From Streptomyces niger (GTDB taxonomy: Bacteria > Actinomycetota > Actinomycetes > Streptomycetales > Streptomycetaceae): a stretch of 36,083 nucleotides of DNA. The stretch is from contig NZ_JOFQ01000038.1 of assembly GCF_000718305.1 (NCBI RefSeq), positions 1 through 36,083 of the forward strand. The letters are read 5' to 3'. Each line of letters starts with the position of its first letter. The stretch's first letter is position 1. The notes under the pieces are model-generated. The model was not told where the DNA came from. It was given only the letters and a program-made list of their open reading frames with translations, and ran no database searches. Shown one piece after another: positions 1 to 9,026 of the stretch. Position numbers and translations under genes: made by a program.

Positions 1-20
1 CAGCTGAGATCGACTCCCCC

Positions 21-70
21 GCCGTTGCTTCCCTGTCGCTGCTCCCCTGTCGTTGCTCCCCTACCGTTCC
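21..70. repeat. Degenerate 14-bp tandem repeat downstream of recX
   Basis: About three and a half copies of a 14-15 base unit resembling CGTTGCTCCCCTGT lie between the window start and the recX stop codon. The copies differ at a few positions. No hairpin with a T-run is visible here, so I do not call it a terminator. Nothing else is recognisable in bases 1-82. Confidence 0.45.
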
Positions 71-82
71 CCCTCAGCCGGT

Positions 83-706
83 TCAGTCCCCCAGGTACCC
101 GTCGAGGAAGTCCGGGTCGTCCGTGCCTTCCGCTTCAAGGGCGGCGCGGACGACGCGGAGGGCCAGGCCCTCCGGGTATCCCTTGCGGGCGAGCATGCCC
201 GCAAGGCGGCGGAGTCGCTTCTCCCGGTCCAGGCCCCGCGTGGACCGGAGCTTGCGGTCGACCAGTTCCCGGGCGGTCCGTTCCTCCTGTTCCGGGTCCA
301 GCTGTCCGACGGCCTCGTCGATCAGCGCCGACTCCACGCCCTTCGTACGCAGCTCCCGGGCCAGCGCGCGGCGGGCCAGGCCGCGGCTGTGGTGCCGGGA
401 CTCCACCCACGCCCCGGCGAACGCCGCGTCGTTGATCAACCCGGCTTCCTCGAAGCGGGAGAGCACTTCCTCGGCCGCCTCGTCGGGGATGCCGCGCTTG
501 TGCAGCGCGTCCGCGAGCTGCTTCTTCGTGCGGGGGTTTCCGGTGAGCAGGCGCAGGCATATGGCTCGTGCCTGCTCCTCGGGTGTGCGCGGTGGCCCGT
601 CCCCGGCCCTCGACGAGGCCGGGCCACCGCTGTCCGTGCTGCCGCCATCGGCGACGGGCGCGGCATCGTGTTCGCCGCTGTCGGGCCAGTGCGTTCGGCG
701 GGTCAC
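83..706 (-). CDS. recX: Regulatory protein RecX
   Basis: RecX binds RecA filaments and inhibits RecA recombinase and coprotease activity, limiting the SOS response. The 207-residue protein has a hydrophilic, low-complexity N-terminus of about 40 residues, then the three-helix repeat body typical of RecX (ARAICLRLLTGNPRTKKQLADAL onward, with RGIPDEAAEEVLSRFEEAGLINDAAFAGAWVESR as its most conserved stretch). The length is usual for actinobacterial RecX. Translation probably starts at the GTG at 704-706, only 6 bases after the recA stop codon, with no strong Shine-Dalgarno sequence. This placement implies co-transcription and possibly coupled translation with recA at a lower level. Identity is secure from both sequence and position. 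Confidence 0.93.
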   Translation of the reverse strand: MTRRTHWPDSGEHDAAPVADGGSTDSGGPASSRAGDGPPRTPEEQARAICLRLLTGNPRTKKQLADALHKRGIPDEAAEEVLSRFEEAGLINDAAFAGAWVESRHHSRGLARRALARELRTKGVESALIDEAVGQLDPEQEERTARELVDRKLRSTRGLDREKRLRRLAGMLARKGYPEGLALRVVRAALEAEGTDDPDFLDGYLGD

Positions 707-712
707 GGCGGA

Positions 713-1834
<1,122 letters not shown>

Positions 1835-1970
1835 GGGTTCCACCCGGTTCGCTTGAGTCGATCGCTTCACGTCCATGACGCTAACGCCTGCCACTGACAA
1901 TGCGCCCGGACCCGGCCCCGGCCTGTGGATAACTTCCCGGGAACCCCGGAAAATCAGGGCCGTGGCTGCC

Positions 1971-2000
1971 ATAAGAATGGATGTTCGATTTTGGTGTCAA
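1971..2000 (-). promoter_or_regulatory. recA promoter with SOS (LexA/Cheo-type) box
   Basis: On the minus strand a perfect -35 TTGACA (1995-2000) is followed by a -10 TTCTTA (1972-1977) at 17-bp spacing. Between them, and overlapping the -10, is GAACATCCATTC (1975-1986). This matches the Gram-positive LexA consensus GAAC-N4-GTTC at all but one of the eight fixed positions. LexA bound here would cover the -10 element. The transcript would carry a leader of roughly 130 bases before recA. Confidence 0.85.
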
Positions 2001-2052
2001 GCGCGCCACACCACGCCTCAGCCCCTGCCGGGAGCCCGCCACCGCCCGCGCC

Positions 2053-3396
2053 TCAGCCCCCGTCGGGCCCGTCACTCTCCCGGCGACCACCGTCCTCGCC
2101 CCCGCCGTCCCCGCGGTCGTCGTTCCTCCCACGGTCACCGTCCTCCCCTCGACCGCCGGCCTCGCGCCTCTCCTCCTGCTTCTCGGCACGTCGGCGTTCC
2201 TTCAGCGGCGCCGGGGCGTGCTCGGCCTGGAGCGTGTGGCGCACCTTGGCCAGGAGCGAGGAGCCCCGTCTGCGGCGGCCGCGCCCCAGGACCCGCGGGT
2301 CGTCCGTGACCTCGTACCGCTTGACGTACGCGCCGAGGAAGGCCTGCAGGGTCGCCGTCGCCGGAATGGCGATCAGCGCGCCGACCGCGCCCAGCAGCGC
2401 GGTGCCGGCGATGACCGAGCCGAAGGCGACCGCCGGGTGGATGTCCACGGTCCGCGCGGTGATCCGCGGCTGCAGGAGGTAGTTCTCCAGCTGCTGGTAG
2501 ACGACCACGAAGCCGAGCACCCAGACCGCGTACCAGGGGTTCACCGTGAAGGCGATCAGCATCGGCAGCGCGCCCGCGAGGTAGGTGCCGATGGTCGGGA
2601 TGAACTGCGAGACCAGGCCGACCCACATGCCGAGGGCGGGCGCGTACGGCACGCCCAGGATCTCCAGCAGGACGTAGTGCGCGATGCCGGAGATCAGAGC
2701 CATCAGGCCGCGGGAGTACAGGTAACCGCCGGTCTTGGCGACCGCGAGCTCCCAGGCGCGCAGCACCTCGGCCTGCCGGGTGGGCGGCAGTACGGAGCAC
2801 AGTGCGCGGCGCAGCCGGGGGCCGTCCGCCGCGAAGTAGAACGAGAACAGGGCCACCGTGAGCAGGTTGAACAGAGAGCCCAGGACGGTCGCGGAGACGG
2901 CGAGGACGTTGTTGGCGCTGTCCTGGACGTACTTCTGCAGCCAGTCGGACTTCAGCAGGTTGTTCTGCACCTCCACGCGTGAGAGGTGGGTGTGGAACGT
3001 CTCGTTCGTCCAGCTGATCACGGAGTCGAGGTACTGCGGGAACTCCCCGACCATCGTGGTGATCTGTCCGGCCAGCATGGAGCCGAGCAGGGTCACGAAG
3101 CCCACGCCGGCGATCAGGATGACGAGGAAGACCAGCGCCGTGGCCACTCCGCGCCGCACGCCGCGCGCCGCCATCCAGTCCACTGCTGGCTCCACGGCCA
3201 GGGCCAGGAAGAACGCGATGAGGATGTTCAGCAGCAGCGAGATCAGCTGGTGGAACGCCCAGCTCGCCAGTTGGAAGCAGGCCAGCAGGGCGAGTGCCAG
3301 CACCATCGCGCGCGGCAGCCAGCGCGGCATCCGCGTGGTGTGCGGATCGTTCGGTCGTCGGTCGTCGGGGCCGGTGGGCTTCGGAGTCGCGGACAC
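2053..3396 (-). CDS. AI-2E family (UPF0118) membrane permease
   Basis: This is a polytopic membrane protein of the AI-2E/UPF0118 family, whose members export or take up varied small molecules or act as antiporters; the substrate here is unknown. Long hydrophobic segments begin near residue 28 (MVLALALLACFQLASWAF) and recur through the FxPTIG-containing segment (LVSQFIPTIGTYLAGALP), which is a family hallmark. The last 70 or so residues form a cytoplasmic tail that is almost entirely Arg, Glu, Asp and Gly, not part of the family core. I place the start at the GTG at 3394-3396 because a -10-like GAGACT lies exactly 6 bases upstream. An in-frame GTG at 3414 would add six residues. It is transcribed toward recA but is separated from it by the recA promoter. 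Confidence 0.85.
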   Translation of the reverse strand: MSATPKPTGPDDRRPNDPHTTRMPRWLPRAMVLALALLACFQLASWAFHQLISLLLNILIAFFLALAVEPAVDWMAARGVRRGVATALVFLVILIAGVGFVTLLGSMLAGQITTMVGEFPQYLDSVISWTNETFHTHLSRVEVQNNLLKSDWLQKYVQDSANNVLAVSATVLGSLFNLLTVALFSFYFAADGPRLRRALCSVLPPTRQAEVLRAWELAVAKTGGYLYSRGLMALISGIAHYVLLEILGVPYAPALGMWVGLVSQFIPTIGTYLAGALPMLIAFTVNPWYAVWVLGFVVVYQQLENYLLQPRITARTVDIHPAVAFGSVIAGTALLGAVGALIAIPATATLQAFLGAYVKRYEVTDDPRVLGRGRRRRGSSLLAKVRHTLQAEHAPAPLKERRRAEKQEERREAGGRGEDGDRGRNDDRGDGGGEDGGRRESDGPDGG

Positions 3397-3487
3397 GTGC
3401 CAAGTCTCGCGCACGGGTCGGACATCGCGGGCCCTGGCCCGCGTCGCCGGGTGGGTCGGGCGGGTCCGAGTCGGCCGCTCCGGTGGG

Positions 3488-3682
3488 TCAGCGCTTCTCG
3501 GCCGGTACCCCCATGACCGAGCACACCACCCGCCAGACCTCCTTGGCGCTCCAGCCCGCGTCGAGTGCCTCGTGGACGGTCCGGCCGCCCAGTTCGGCCA
3601 TCACGTGATCGCGCGCGAAGGTGTCGGCGTACGCCGCGCCGAAGTGATCCGTCATCCGCTGCCAGAAGTCCGTCAACCGCAT
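3488..3682 (-). CDS. DUF3046 family small protein
   Basis: This 64-residue protein (MRLTDFWQRMTDHFG ... GVPAEKR) matches the short actinobacterial DUF3046 family, which is habitually encoded next to recA. It is soluble with no membrane segment or signal peptide; a tryptophan-containing helical N-terminus is followed by the conserved ALDAGWSAKEVWRVVC motif. Its function is unknown. The ATG at 3680-3682 is preceded at exactly 6 bases by a -10-like GATACT, so the mRNA may be leaderless; the GGAG that lies within those 6 bases is too close to act as a normal ribosome site. The gene is 91 bases upstream of the AI-2E permease on the same strand. Confidence 0.85.
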   Translation of the reverse strand: MRLTDFWQRMTDHFGAAYADTFARDHVMAELGGRTVHEALDAGWSAKEVWRVVCSVMGVPAEKR

Positions 3683-3726
3683 GACTCCAGTATCCCGCCC
3701 CTGAGGGTGCAGCCGTGCGTGAGCCG

Positions 3727-3761
3727 CTGACCGGTCGCTGGTTCCGCCCTACCGTCGGTCC
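3727..3761 (+). promoter_or_regulatory. Probable promoter giving a leaderless mRNA
   Basis: A -35 CTGACC (3727-3732), a 17-bp spacer and a -10 TACCGT (3750-3755) end 6 bases before the ATG at 3762. Initiation would fall at or next to the start codon, and no Shine-Dalgarno sequence is present. This is the best-formed case of a pattern seen at several genes in the window. Confidence 0.6.
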
Positions 3762-4685
3762 ATGGCCGAAACCGCAAGCCCACCGACGCCCCCTCTGGCA
3801 CGTGCCGAGCAGTTCGTCTGGCTCACCGCGCGGGTCCTGGAACAGCGCCTCTTCGAATATCACTTCCTCGACGGCAGTGCGGACGCCGTGGAGACCGCAC
3901 TGCACGCGTACCGCAATGACGACGACGGCTACGGACACGCCCTGGAGCCGGATCTGCGCGGGCCGGTGAGCCAGCCGCTGCACACCGCGCACGCGCTCGG
4001 CGTGCTGGATGCCATCCGGCGCTGCGACGGCCGCCGGGTGGAACGGATCTGCCGCTACCTGACGGACGTCTCGACCCCCGAGGGCGCGCTGCCCGCTCTG
4101 CACCCCTCGTTGCGCGGCTATCCCGCGGCGCCGTGGATTCCGATCCCGGACGATCCGCCGAGCGACCTGCTGGCGACCGGCCCGGTGGTGGGGCTGCTGC
4201 ACCGTAACGAGGTGTGGCACGCCTGGCTGTTCCGGGCCACGGACTACTGCTGGCGGGCGGTGGAGTCACTGGAGAAGACGCATCCGTACGGTGCCCAGGC
4301 CGCGCTCGCCTTCCTGGCGGGCGTACCGGACCGGGCGCGCGCGGCTGCCGCCGCTGTCCGTCTGGGCCGGCTGGTGCGGGACCAGGGCCTGGTGGTCGTG
4401 GAGCCGGAGCGGGCGGAGGAGGTGCCGGTGGCGGAGGGGTACGCACCCGGTGAGCACCATTTCGCGTACGACTACGCCCCCACTCCGGCGTCCCCGGCGC
4501 GTGGCTGGTTCACGGACGCGGAGATGGACCGGGCGCTGGACCACCTCGCCTCGCTCCAGGAGGAGGACGGTGGCTGGCCGATCAACTGGCGTTCGTGGGC
4601 GCCGGGCACCGCGCTGGAGTGCCGCCCGATGGCGACGCTCAAGGCGCTGCTGACGTTGCGTGCCTACGGGCGGGACATCGGCTGA
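3762..4685 (+). CDS. Terpene-cyclase/prenyltransferase-like repeat protein, function unknown
   Basis: This 307-residue soluble protein resembles the alpha-alpha barrel fold of squalene cyclases and protein prenyltransferases. Near residues 260-280 there is one good QW-type motif (SLQEEDGGWPINW), preceded by regularly spaced helices such as AEQFVWLTARVLEQRLFEYHF and SQPLHTAHALGVLDAI. The catalytic DxDD motif of class II terpene cyclases is absent; DDDGYGHALEPDLRGP near residue 50 is acidic but not that motif. The length is less than half that of squalene-hopene cyclase, so a single half-barrel is likely. No terpene-biosynthesis gene adjoins it. The 3' end overlaps the convergent regulator gene by 22 bases. 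The fold assignment is moderately sure; the function is not known. Confidence 0.7.
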   Translation: MAETASPPTPPLARAEQFVWLTARVLEQRLFEYHFLDGSADAVETALHAYRNDDDGYGHALEPDLRGPVSQPLHTAHALGVLDAIRRCDGRRVERICRYLTDVSTPEGALPALHPSLRGYPAAPWIPIPDDPPSDLLATGPVVGLLHRNEVWHAWLFRATDYCWRAVESLEKTHPYGAQAALAFLAGVPDRARAAAAAVRLGRLVRDQGLVVVEPERAEEVPVAEGYAPGEHHFAYDYAPTPASPARGWFTDAEMDRALDHLASLQEEDGGWPINWRSWAPGTALECRPMATLKALLTLRAYGRDIG

Positions 4686-5911
4686 TCCGGTACTGCGGGC
4701 GGCTGGCCGGGGCGCGTCTCCGAGAGCGACCGAGGAGCGCCGTCCTTGAGGAGCAGCGCGCACAGCGCCAGGGTGGTGCCGCGTGGTGAGGCCAGGTCGA
4801 TGCCGGTGAGCTCGGCGATCCGGGCGAGGCGGTTGTCGACGGTGTTCGGATGCAGTCCGAGTACCTGTGCGGTCGCGCGGCGGTCCTGGCGTGTCTCCAG
4901 GTGGGTGCGCAGAGTGTCGGCCAGTTCGGGGCGGCCGTCGAGCGGGTCGAGGAGGGCGGCGATCATCGGGCTGCTCTCGTCGTGGCGCGAGAGGTGGTAT
5001 TCGAGCAGTACGTCGGCGAGCCGGTGCAGTTCCGGGGGCCGTCCGGCGGCGTGCGCGATGCGGATGACCTCGGATGCGGTACGGGCGGCGTGCGGGATGC
5101 CTTCGGGCCCCTCGGCCTGCGCGGCAGCGCAGCGCACCGGGCCGTCGCAGACGTGGGCCAGCCGCCGGGCGAGGTCGTCGGCGGGTTCGGGTGCGCCGGG
5201 GACGAGCGCGTGGCCGCCGATGGCGTCCAGGGCGGTGAGGACGTCGGTGCCGAACGCGCGGTCCAGAACCGTCTGGAGGCGTCGCAGCCGGCGCCGGACG
5301 GCGACCGGTGCGGTGGCGGGCCCGTCGGCCGGCGGGAGGCGCAGTGCGAGGACGGTGGAGGGTCCTGCCAGACCCAGGTCGTCCAGTGCGGTGCGGTCGG
5401 CGGGTGGCGCGCCGTCGATCAGGGCGCGGGCCAGTGTGCGGCGTTCCTCGCGTCGTTCGGCGTCCAGGGCGGCGCGTTCGTCGAGGTAGGTCTCGGCGAC
5501 GGCGCCGATGACGCTGCCCTGGTTGCGGAGAAGGAAGTCGGCGAGTTCGACGAGTGCGGCCTCCTCGCCGGGGCCGGCCTCCTCGTGCAGCGTGCGCCAC
5601 AGGGCGTACGTGCCCATCGCATGGGTGCGGAGCAGCAGGTGCAGCGGCAGTCCTTCTTCGGCGCGCTGGGCGGCGCGCTCCCTGAAGAGCGCGTGGTCTC
5701 CGTGGCGGCCTCCCTGGCCGCGCGCCCGCCGCATGAAGAGGCGCAGCCCGTGCCGTGCGGTGGCGGCGATCTCGACGTCCTTCATGTCGTCGGGGAGCTC
5801 GGCGTATCCGGGAATGTCGCCGAACACGTCGCCGGTCATCTCGCGGGCCAGTGCGTTGACCCGTGTCTCGCAGCGCAGGGCCAGGTGACGGGCGGCTTCG
5901 GAGAGCGGCAC
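4664..5911 (-). CDS. PucR/CdaR-type transcriptional regulator
   Basis: This 415-residue regulator has the C-terminal PucR-type helix-turn-helix (about residues 345-405: TLRTHLETRQDRRATAQVLGLHPNTVDNRLARI), preceded by a GGDEF-like/CdaR middle region and an N-terminal helical sensing region. Family members usually respond to a small-molecule substrate and control an adjacent catabolic or transport operon. The start is the GTG at 5909-5911, chosen because AAGGAGG stands 5 bases upstream; the longer open frame would run into the divergent gene. It diverges from the hydrolase-transporter operon across 199 bases that contain a perfect palindrome, so that operon is its likely target. The ligand is unknown. 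Confidence 0.82.
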   Translation of the reverse strand: MPLSEAARHLALRCETRVNALAREMTGDVFGDIPGYAELPDDMKDVEIAATARHGLRLFMRRARGQGGRHGDHALFRERAAQRAEEGLPLHLLLRTHAMGTYALWRTLHEEAGPGEEAALVELADFLLRNQGSVIGAVAETYLDERAALDAERREERRTLARALIDGAPPADRTALDDLGLAGPSTVLALRLPPADGPATAPVAVRRRLRRLQTVLDRAFGTDVLTALDAIGGHALVPGAPEPADDLARRLAHVCDGPVRCAAAQAEGPEGIPHAARTASEVIRIAHAAGRPPELHRLADVLLEYHLSRHDESSPMIAALLDPLDGRPELADTLRTHLETRQDRRATAQVLGLHPNTVDNRLARIAELTGIDLASPRGTTLALCALLLKDGAPRSLSETRPGQPPAVPDQPMSRP

Positions 5912-5963
5912 TCGTGCCTCCTTCTTCAAGGCGCGATCCCGCGCCGGACGAGAGGGCAAGGGA

Positions 5964-5979
5964 CTGTGACACATCACAG
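5964..5979. promoter_or_regulatory. Palindromic candidate operator in the divergent intergenic region
   Basis: CTGTGACACATCACAG is a perfect 6-bp inverted repeat around a 4-base centre, lying 52 bases before the regulator start and 131 bases before the hydrolase start. It resembles half-sites of the CRP/FNR type (TGTGA...TCACA), but the centre is 4 bases rather than 6. I infer that it is the operator of the divergently encoded PucR-type regulator. Confidence 0.5.
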
Positions 5980-6110
5980 TAGCGGCCGCAGGAGGGTGTG
6001 ACGGCGCCGGATGTCCCCTGGCCCGTAGGCGGCTCAGACTCGGTGCACCAGCCGGAGAAGACCGCACCGAGACCGGTCGGCAGCCGATCCTTCGTAAGGA
6101 GCCGCTCTCT

Positions 6111-7562
6111 ATGACGCAGCACAACCTCGACGATTATCTCGCCTACGTGGACCGCGTCTGGGAGGGCGAGGACACCCTCCTCGCCCATCTCTCGGGGCGG
6201 TACACGGGCGACGCTCTCGTGCGCATCGGTGAGCGGACCGGGTTCTTTCCCGCGTTCGCCAATGTGGCGGTGTTCGACACCGGGTCGGACGGGCTGGTGC
6301 TGGTGGACTCGGGGGACGGCCGCACGGCAGAGCAACTGCGCACCGCGGTGACGGCGTTCGGTACGGCGGGGGACGGCGTACCTCGTAAGGAGGTGCGGAG
6401 CGTCGTGTACACCCACGGGCACGTGGACCACGTCTTCGGGGTCGCGCCGTTCGACGAGGACGCGCGGGTGCGAGGTGTCGCCGCTCCCGAGGTCGTCGCC
6501 CATGAGGCGGTCGCGACGCGCTTCGACCGCTACAAGGAGACAGCGGGCTACAACTCCTGGATCAACCGGCGGCAATTCGGAGTGCCGTCGCTCAACTGGC
6601 CGACCCGGTACCGCTACCCGGACACCACCTATCGGGACCGGCTCACGCTTCGGTACGGGGAGCTGACCTTCGAGCTCTGCCATGCGCGCGGCGAGACGGA
6701 CGACGCCACGTACGTGTGGATCCCGGAACTGCGGACGCTGTGCACGGGCGACCTGTTCATCTGGAACTCGCCGAATGCCGGCAACCCTCAGAAGGTGCAG
6801 CGCTACCCCGAGGACTGGGCGCGGGCCCTGCGCGCCATGGCGGAGCTGGGGGCCGAGGTGCTGCTCCCCGGGCACGGCGTGCCCATCATCGGGGCGCCGC
6901 GCGTCGCGCAGGCCCTCGGGGACAGCGCGGAGCTGCTGGAGTCGCTGTGCGGCCAGACCCGGGAGCTGATGAACGCGGGGCTGCGTCTGGACGAGGTTCT
7001 GCACCGGGTGCAGGTGCCGACGGAGCTACTGGCCAAGCCCTACCTCCATCCGGCCTACGACGAGCCGGAGTTCGTGGTCCGCAATCTGTGGCGGCTCTGG
7101 GGTGGCTGGTACGACCAGAACCCGGCGCATCTCAAGCCCGCCCCCGAGGGGGAGCTGGCAACCGAGCTGGCGGAGGCGGCGGGCGGTGCCGCGGTGCTGG
7201 CGCGGCGGGCGGCGGATCTGCTGGGCCGCGGTGAGCTGCGGCTCGCCGCCCACCTGGCGGAGACGGCGGCGCTGGCGGCACCGGCGGACCGCGAGGTGGC
7301 CCGGGTCCGCGCCGAGGTCTACGCGAAGCGGGCTGCCGCCGAGTCGTCCACGATGGCCCAGGGCGTCTTCCGGTGGGCCGCTGCGGAGTCCGCGGCGGTG
7401 GCGGAGGGGACGGACCTCAGCGTGGAGCTGACGCGCAGCGAGGGCGGCCGTCGGCGGGCCGCCGGCGGCATCGCGGTCGGCGTCGTGGCGGGCGTGGACG
7501 AGGACGGCTGCGCGTGCGGCGCGGCGGACGGGGGCGGGGCCGCGGCGGGGCGGCTTCGGTGA
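6111..7562 (+). CDS. Metallo-beta-lactamase-fold hydrolase, alkylsulfatase-like
   Basis: This 483-residue cytoplasmic hydrolase has the MBL signature THGHVDH with metal ligands H102, H104, D106 and H107, a distal D214 in CTGDLF and H255 in LPGHG. E195 (HARGET) sits where glyoxalase-type enzymes carry a third histidine, a substitution typical of alkylsulfatases (inference from motif alignment). Residues about 310-440 resemble the alkylsulfatase dimerisation domain (YDEPEFVVRNLWRLWGGWYDQNP, then LARRAADLLGRGELRLAAHLAE). The C-terminal SCP2-like domain of SDS hydrolases is missing. AAGGAG at about 9 bases before the ATG supports the start. Its stop codon overlaps the MFS gene start (GTGA), so the two are translated together. 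The substrate may be a sulfate ester or another ester. Confidence 0.83.
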   Translation: MTQHNLDDYLAYVDRVWEGEDTLLAHLSGRYTGDALVRIGERTGFFPAFANVAVFDTGSDGLVLVDSGDGRTAEQLRTAVTAFGTAGDGVPRKEVRSVVYTHGHVDHVFGVAPFDEDARVRGVAAPEVVAHEAVATRFDRYKETAGYNSWINRRQFGVPSLNWPTRYRYPDTTYRDRLTLRYGELTFELCHARGETDDATYVWIPELRTLCTGDLFIWNSPNAGNPQKVQRYPEDWARALRAMAELGAEVLLPGHGVPIIGAPRVAQALGDSAELLESLCGQTRELMNAGLRLDEVLHRVQVPTELLAKPYLHPAYDEPEFVVRNLWRLWGGWYDQNPAHLKPAPEGELATELAEAAGGAAVLARRAADLLGRGELRLAAHLAETAALAAPADREVARVRAEVYAKRAAAESSTMAQGVFRWAAAESAAVAEGTDLSVELTRSEGGRRRAAGGIAVGVVAGVDEDGCACGAADGGGAAAGRLR

Positions 7563-8923
7563 CGTCCACCGCCGGGGCCGCGTCCGCCGTCGCCCCGGGC
7601 GCGGCCGCCTCCGTGCGCGGGCGTGCCTGGCGCACGACGTGGCTGCTGCTGGCCTTCATGCTGGTGAACTTCGCCGACAAGACGGTGATGGGCCTGGCGG
7701 CGAACCCGGTGATGCGCGATCTGGGACTGACCCGCGAGCAGTTCGGCACGGCCTCGTCGGCGTTCTTCGCGCTGTTCAGCCTGGCGGCGCTGGCGGGCTC
7801 GTTCCTCACGCGTACGGTGCGCACCTCCGTGCTGCTGCTGGGCATGGCGCTCCTGTGGTCGGCGGCGCAGCTGCCCATGCTGGTCGGCGCGGCCGGCTTC
7901 GGGGTGCTGGTGGCGACGCGCGTCCTGTTGGGTGCGGCGGAGGGCCCGGCGTCCCCCGTGGCGCTGCACCACCTGTACGGCTGGTTCGAGCAGAAGGACC
8001 GCACGCTGCCGACGGCGGTGCTGCTGGCGGGGGCGGCGGCCGGGGTGGCGATCGCGGCCCCCACGCTGGGCGTGGTGATCGACCACTGGGGCTGGCGCTG
8101 GGCCTTCGGGGTGGTGGGCGTCGTCGGGCTGGTCTGGGCGGCGGTGTGGCTCCGGTACGGAGCGGAGGGGCCGCTGGCTCCTGCGGTGGGCAGGCAGCGT
8201 GTGCCCGAGGGAGAGGCAGCCCCGGTGCGGGCAGTCCCCGTGCCGTACCGGCGGCTGCTGCTGTCGGGGACCTGGTTGGCTGCCGCGCTGGGCTCGTTCG
8301 CCGCGTATTGGACGCTGTCGGCGGGGCTGACCTGGTCGGCGGACTACTTCCAGGAGGTGGGCGGGCTCTCCCTGCGCGGCGCGAGCCTGCTGATCATGTT
8401 GTCGGCGCTGACCAAGGGCGCCGCGATGCTGGCCCACGGGGTGCTCGTGCAGCGGTCGGTCAAGCGGGCGGCGGCCGGCCTGCCGCCCCGCCTCCGCTGG
8501 TCCTCAGGGGTGAAGACCGGTCTGGTGATGATCCTGGCGGGCGTGGCCACGGTGTGCTTCGCGGCGACGGACGTGCTGTGGCTGAAGATCGTCCTGCTGC
8601 TGGGGCCGCTGTCCGTCACGGACATCGTCCTCACCGTTGCCGCGACCGCGGTCTCCCGGATCTCCCCCGCCGACCGGCGCGGCGTCGCCCTGGGGACGCT
8701 GACCGGCGTGTTCGCCCTGGCAGGGGTGCTCGCGCCGCTCGTCATGGGGCGCATCGTGGACGCGGGCGCGACCGTGGCCTCCGGGTACTTCGGCGCGTAC
8801 GGGCTGATGGCCGGCCTGGTGACGGTTGCCGGGGTGGCCGTCGTGCTCTTCCTGCGCCCGGAGCGGGACGCCCGGCGGCTGGGCACCGAGGGGCCGGGTG
8901 ATGGGCCGGACGCGCACCCGTAG
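7559..8923 (+). CDS. MFS transporter (anion:cation symporter-like)
   Basis: This 454-residue, 12-helix major facilitator resembles the ACS family that carries organic anions such as hexuronates and phthalates. After a short N-terminal tail come FMLVNFADKTVMGLAANPVM in the first helix, and the helix 4-5 segment with RVLLGAAEGPASPVALHHLYGWF, which matches the R-x-L-G-x-x-E-G motif of that family. A charged cytoplasmic loop separates the two halves at about residues 200-225. The GTG start at 7559 overlaps the preceding stop by 4 bases; the open frame extends further upstream but inside the hydrolase gene. It probably imports the substrate, or exports the product, of the coupled hydrolase. Confidence 0.88.
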   Translation: MTSTAGAASAVAPGAAASVRGRAWRTTWLLLAFMLVNFADKTVMGLAANPVMRDLGLTREQFGTASSAFFALFSLAALAGSFLTRTVRTSVLLLGMALLWSAAQLPMLVGAAGFGVLVATRVLLGAAEGPASPVALHHLYGWFEQKDRTLPTAVLLAGAAAGVAIAAPTLGVVIDHWGWRWAFGVVGVVGLVWAAVWLRYGAEGPLAPAVGRQRVPEGEAAPVRAVPVPYRRLLLSGTWLAAALGSFAAYWTLSAGLTWSADYFQEVGGLSLRGASLLIMLSALTKGAAMLAHGVLVQRSVKRAAAGLPPRLRWSSGVKTGLVMILAGVATVCFAATDVLWLKIVLLLGPLSVTDIVLTVAATAVSRISPADRRGVALGTLTGVFALAGVLAPLVMGRIVDAGATVASGYFGAYGLMAGLVTVAGVAVVLFLRPERDARRLGTEGPGDGPDAHP

Positions 8924-9026
8924 GCCGACTGCGGCGGAACGCCCGTAGGTCGGCGACGGCGAGGTCCCCATGGGCCGGGCGCCCCTCCGTCCCTCACATG
9001 GGCCGCGCGTCCCGCCGCCCTTCGGG

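Noticed and set aside
5964..5979. Classical CRP-binding site
   Set aside because: The centre is 4 bases instead of the 6 required by the CRP consensus, so I report it only as an unassigned palindrome.
4266..7004. 912-codon minus-strand open frame crossing three genes
   Set aside because: It overlaps three well-supported genes and its product is Arg/Pro/His-rich without motifs.
8969..9009. Two CATGGGCCG(G/C)GCG copies between the MFS gene and azlD as a terminator or mobile-element footprint
   Set aside because: They are direct, not inverted, only 13 bases long, and no element borders them.
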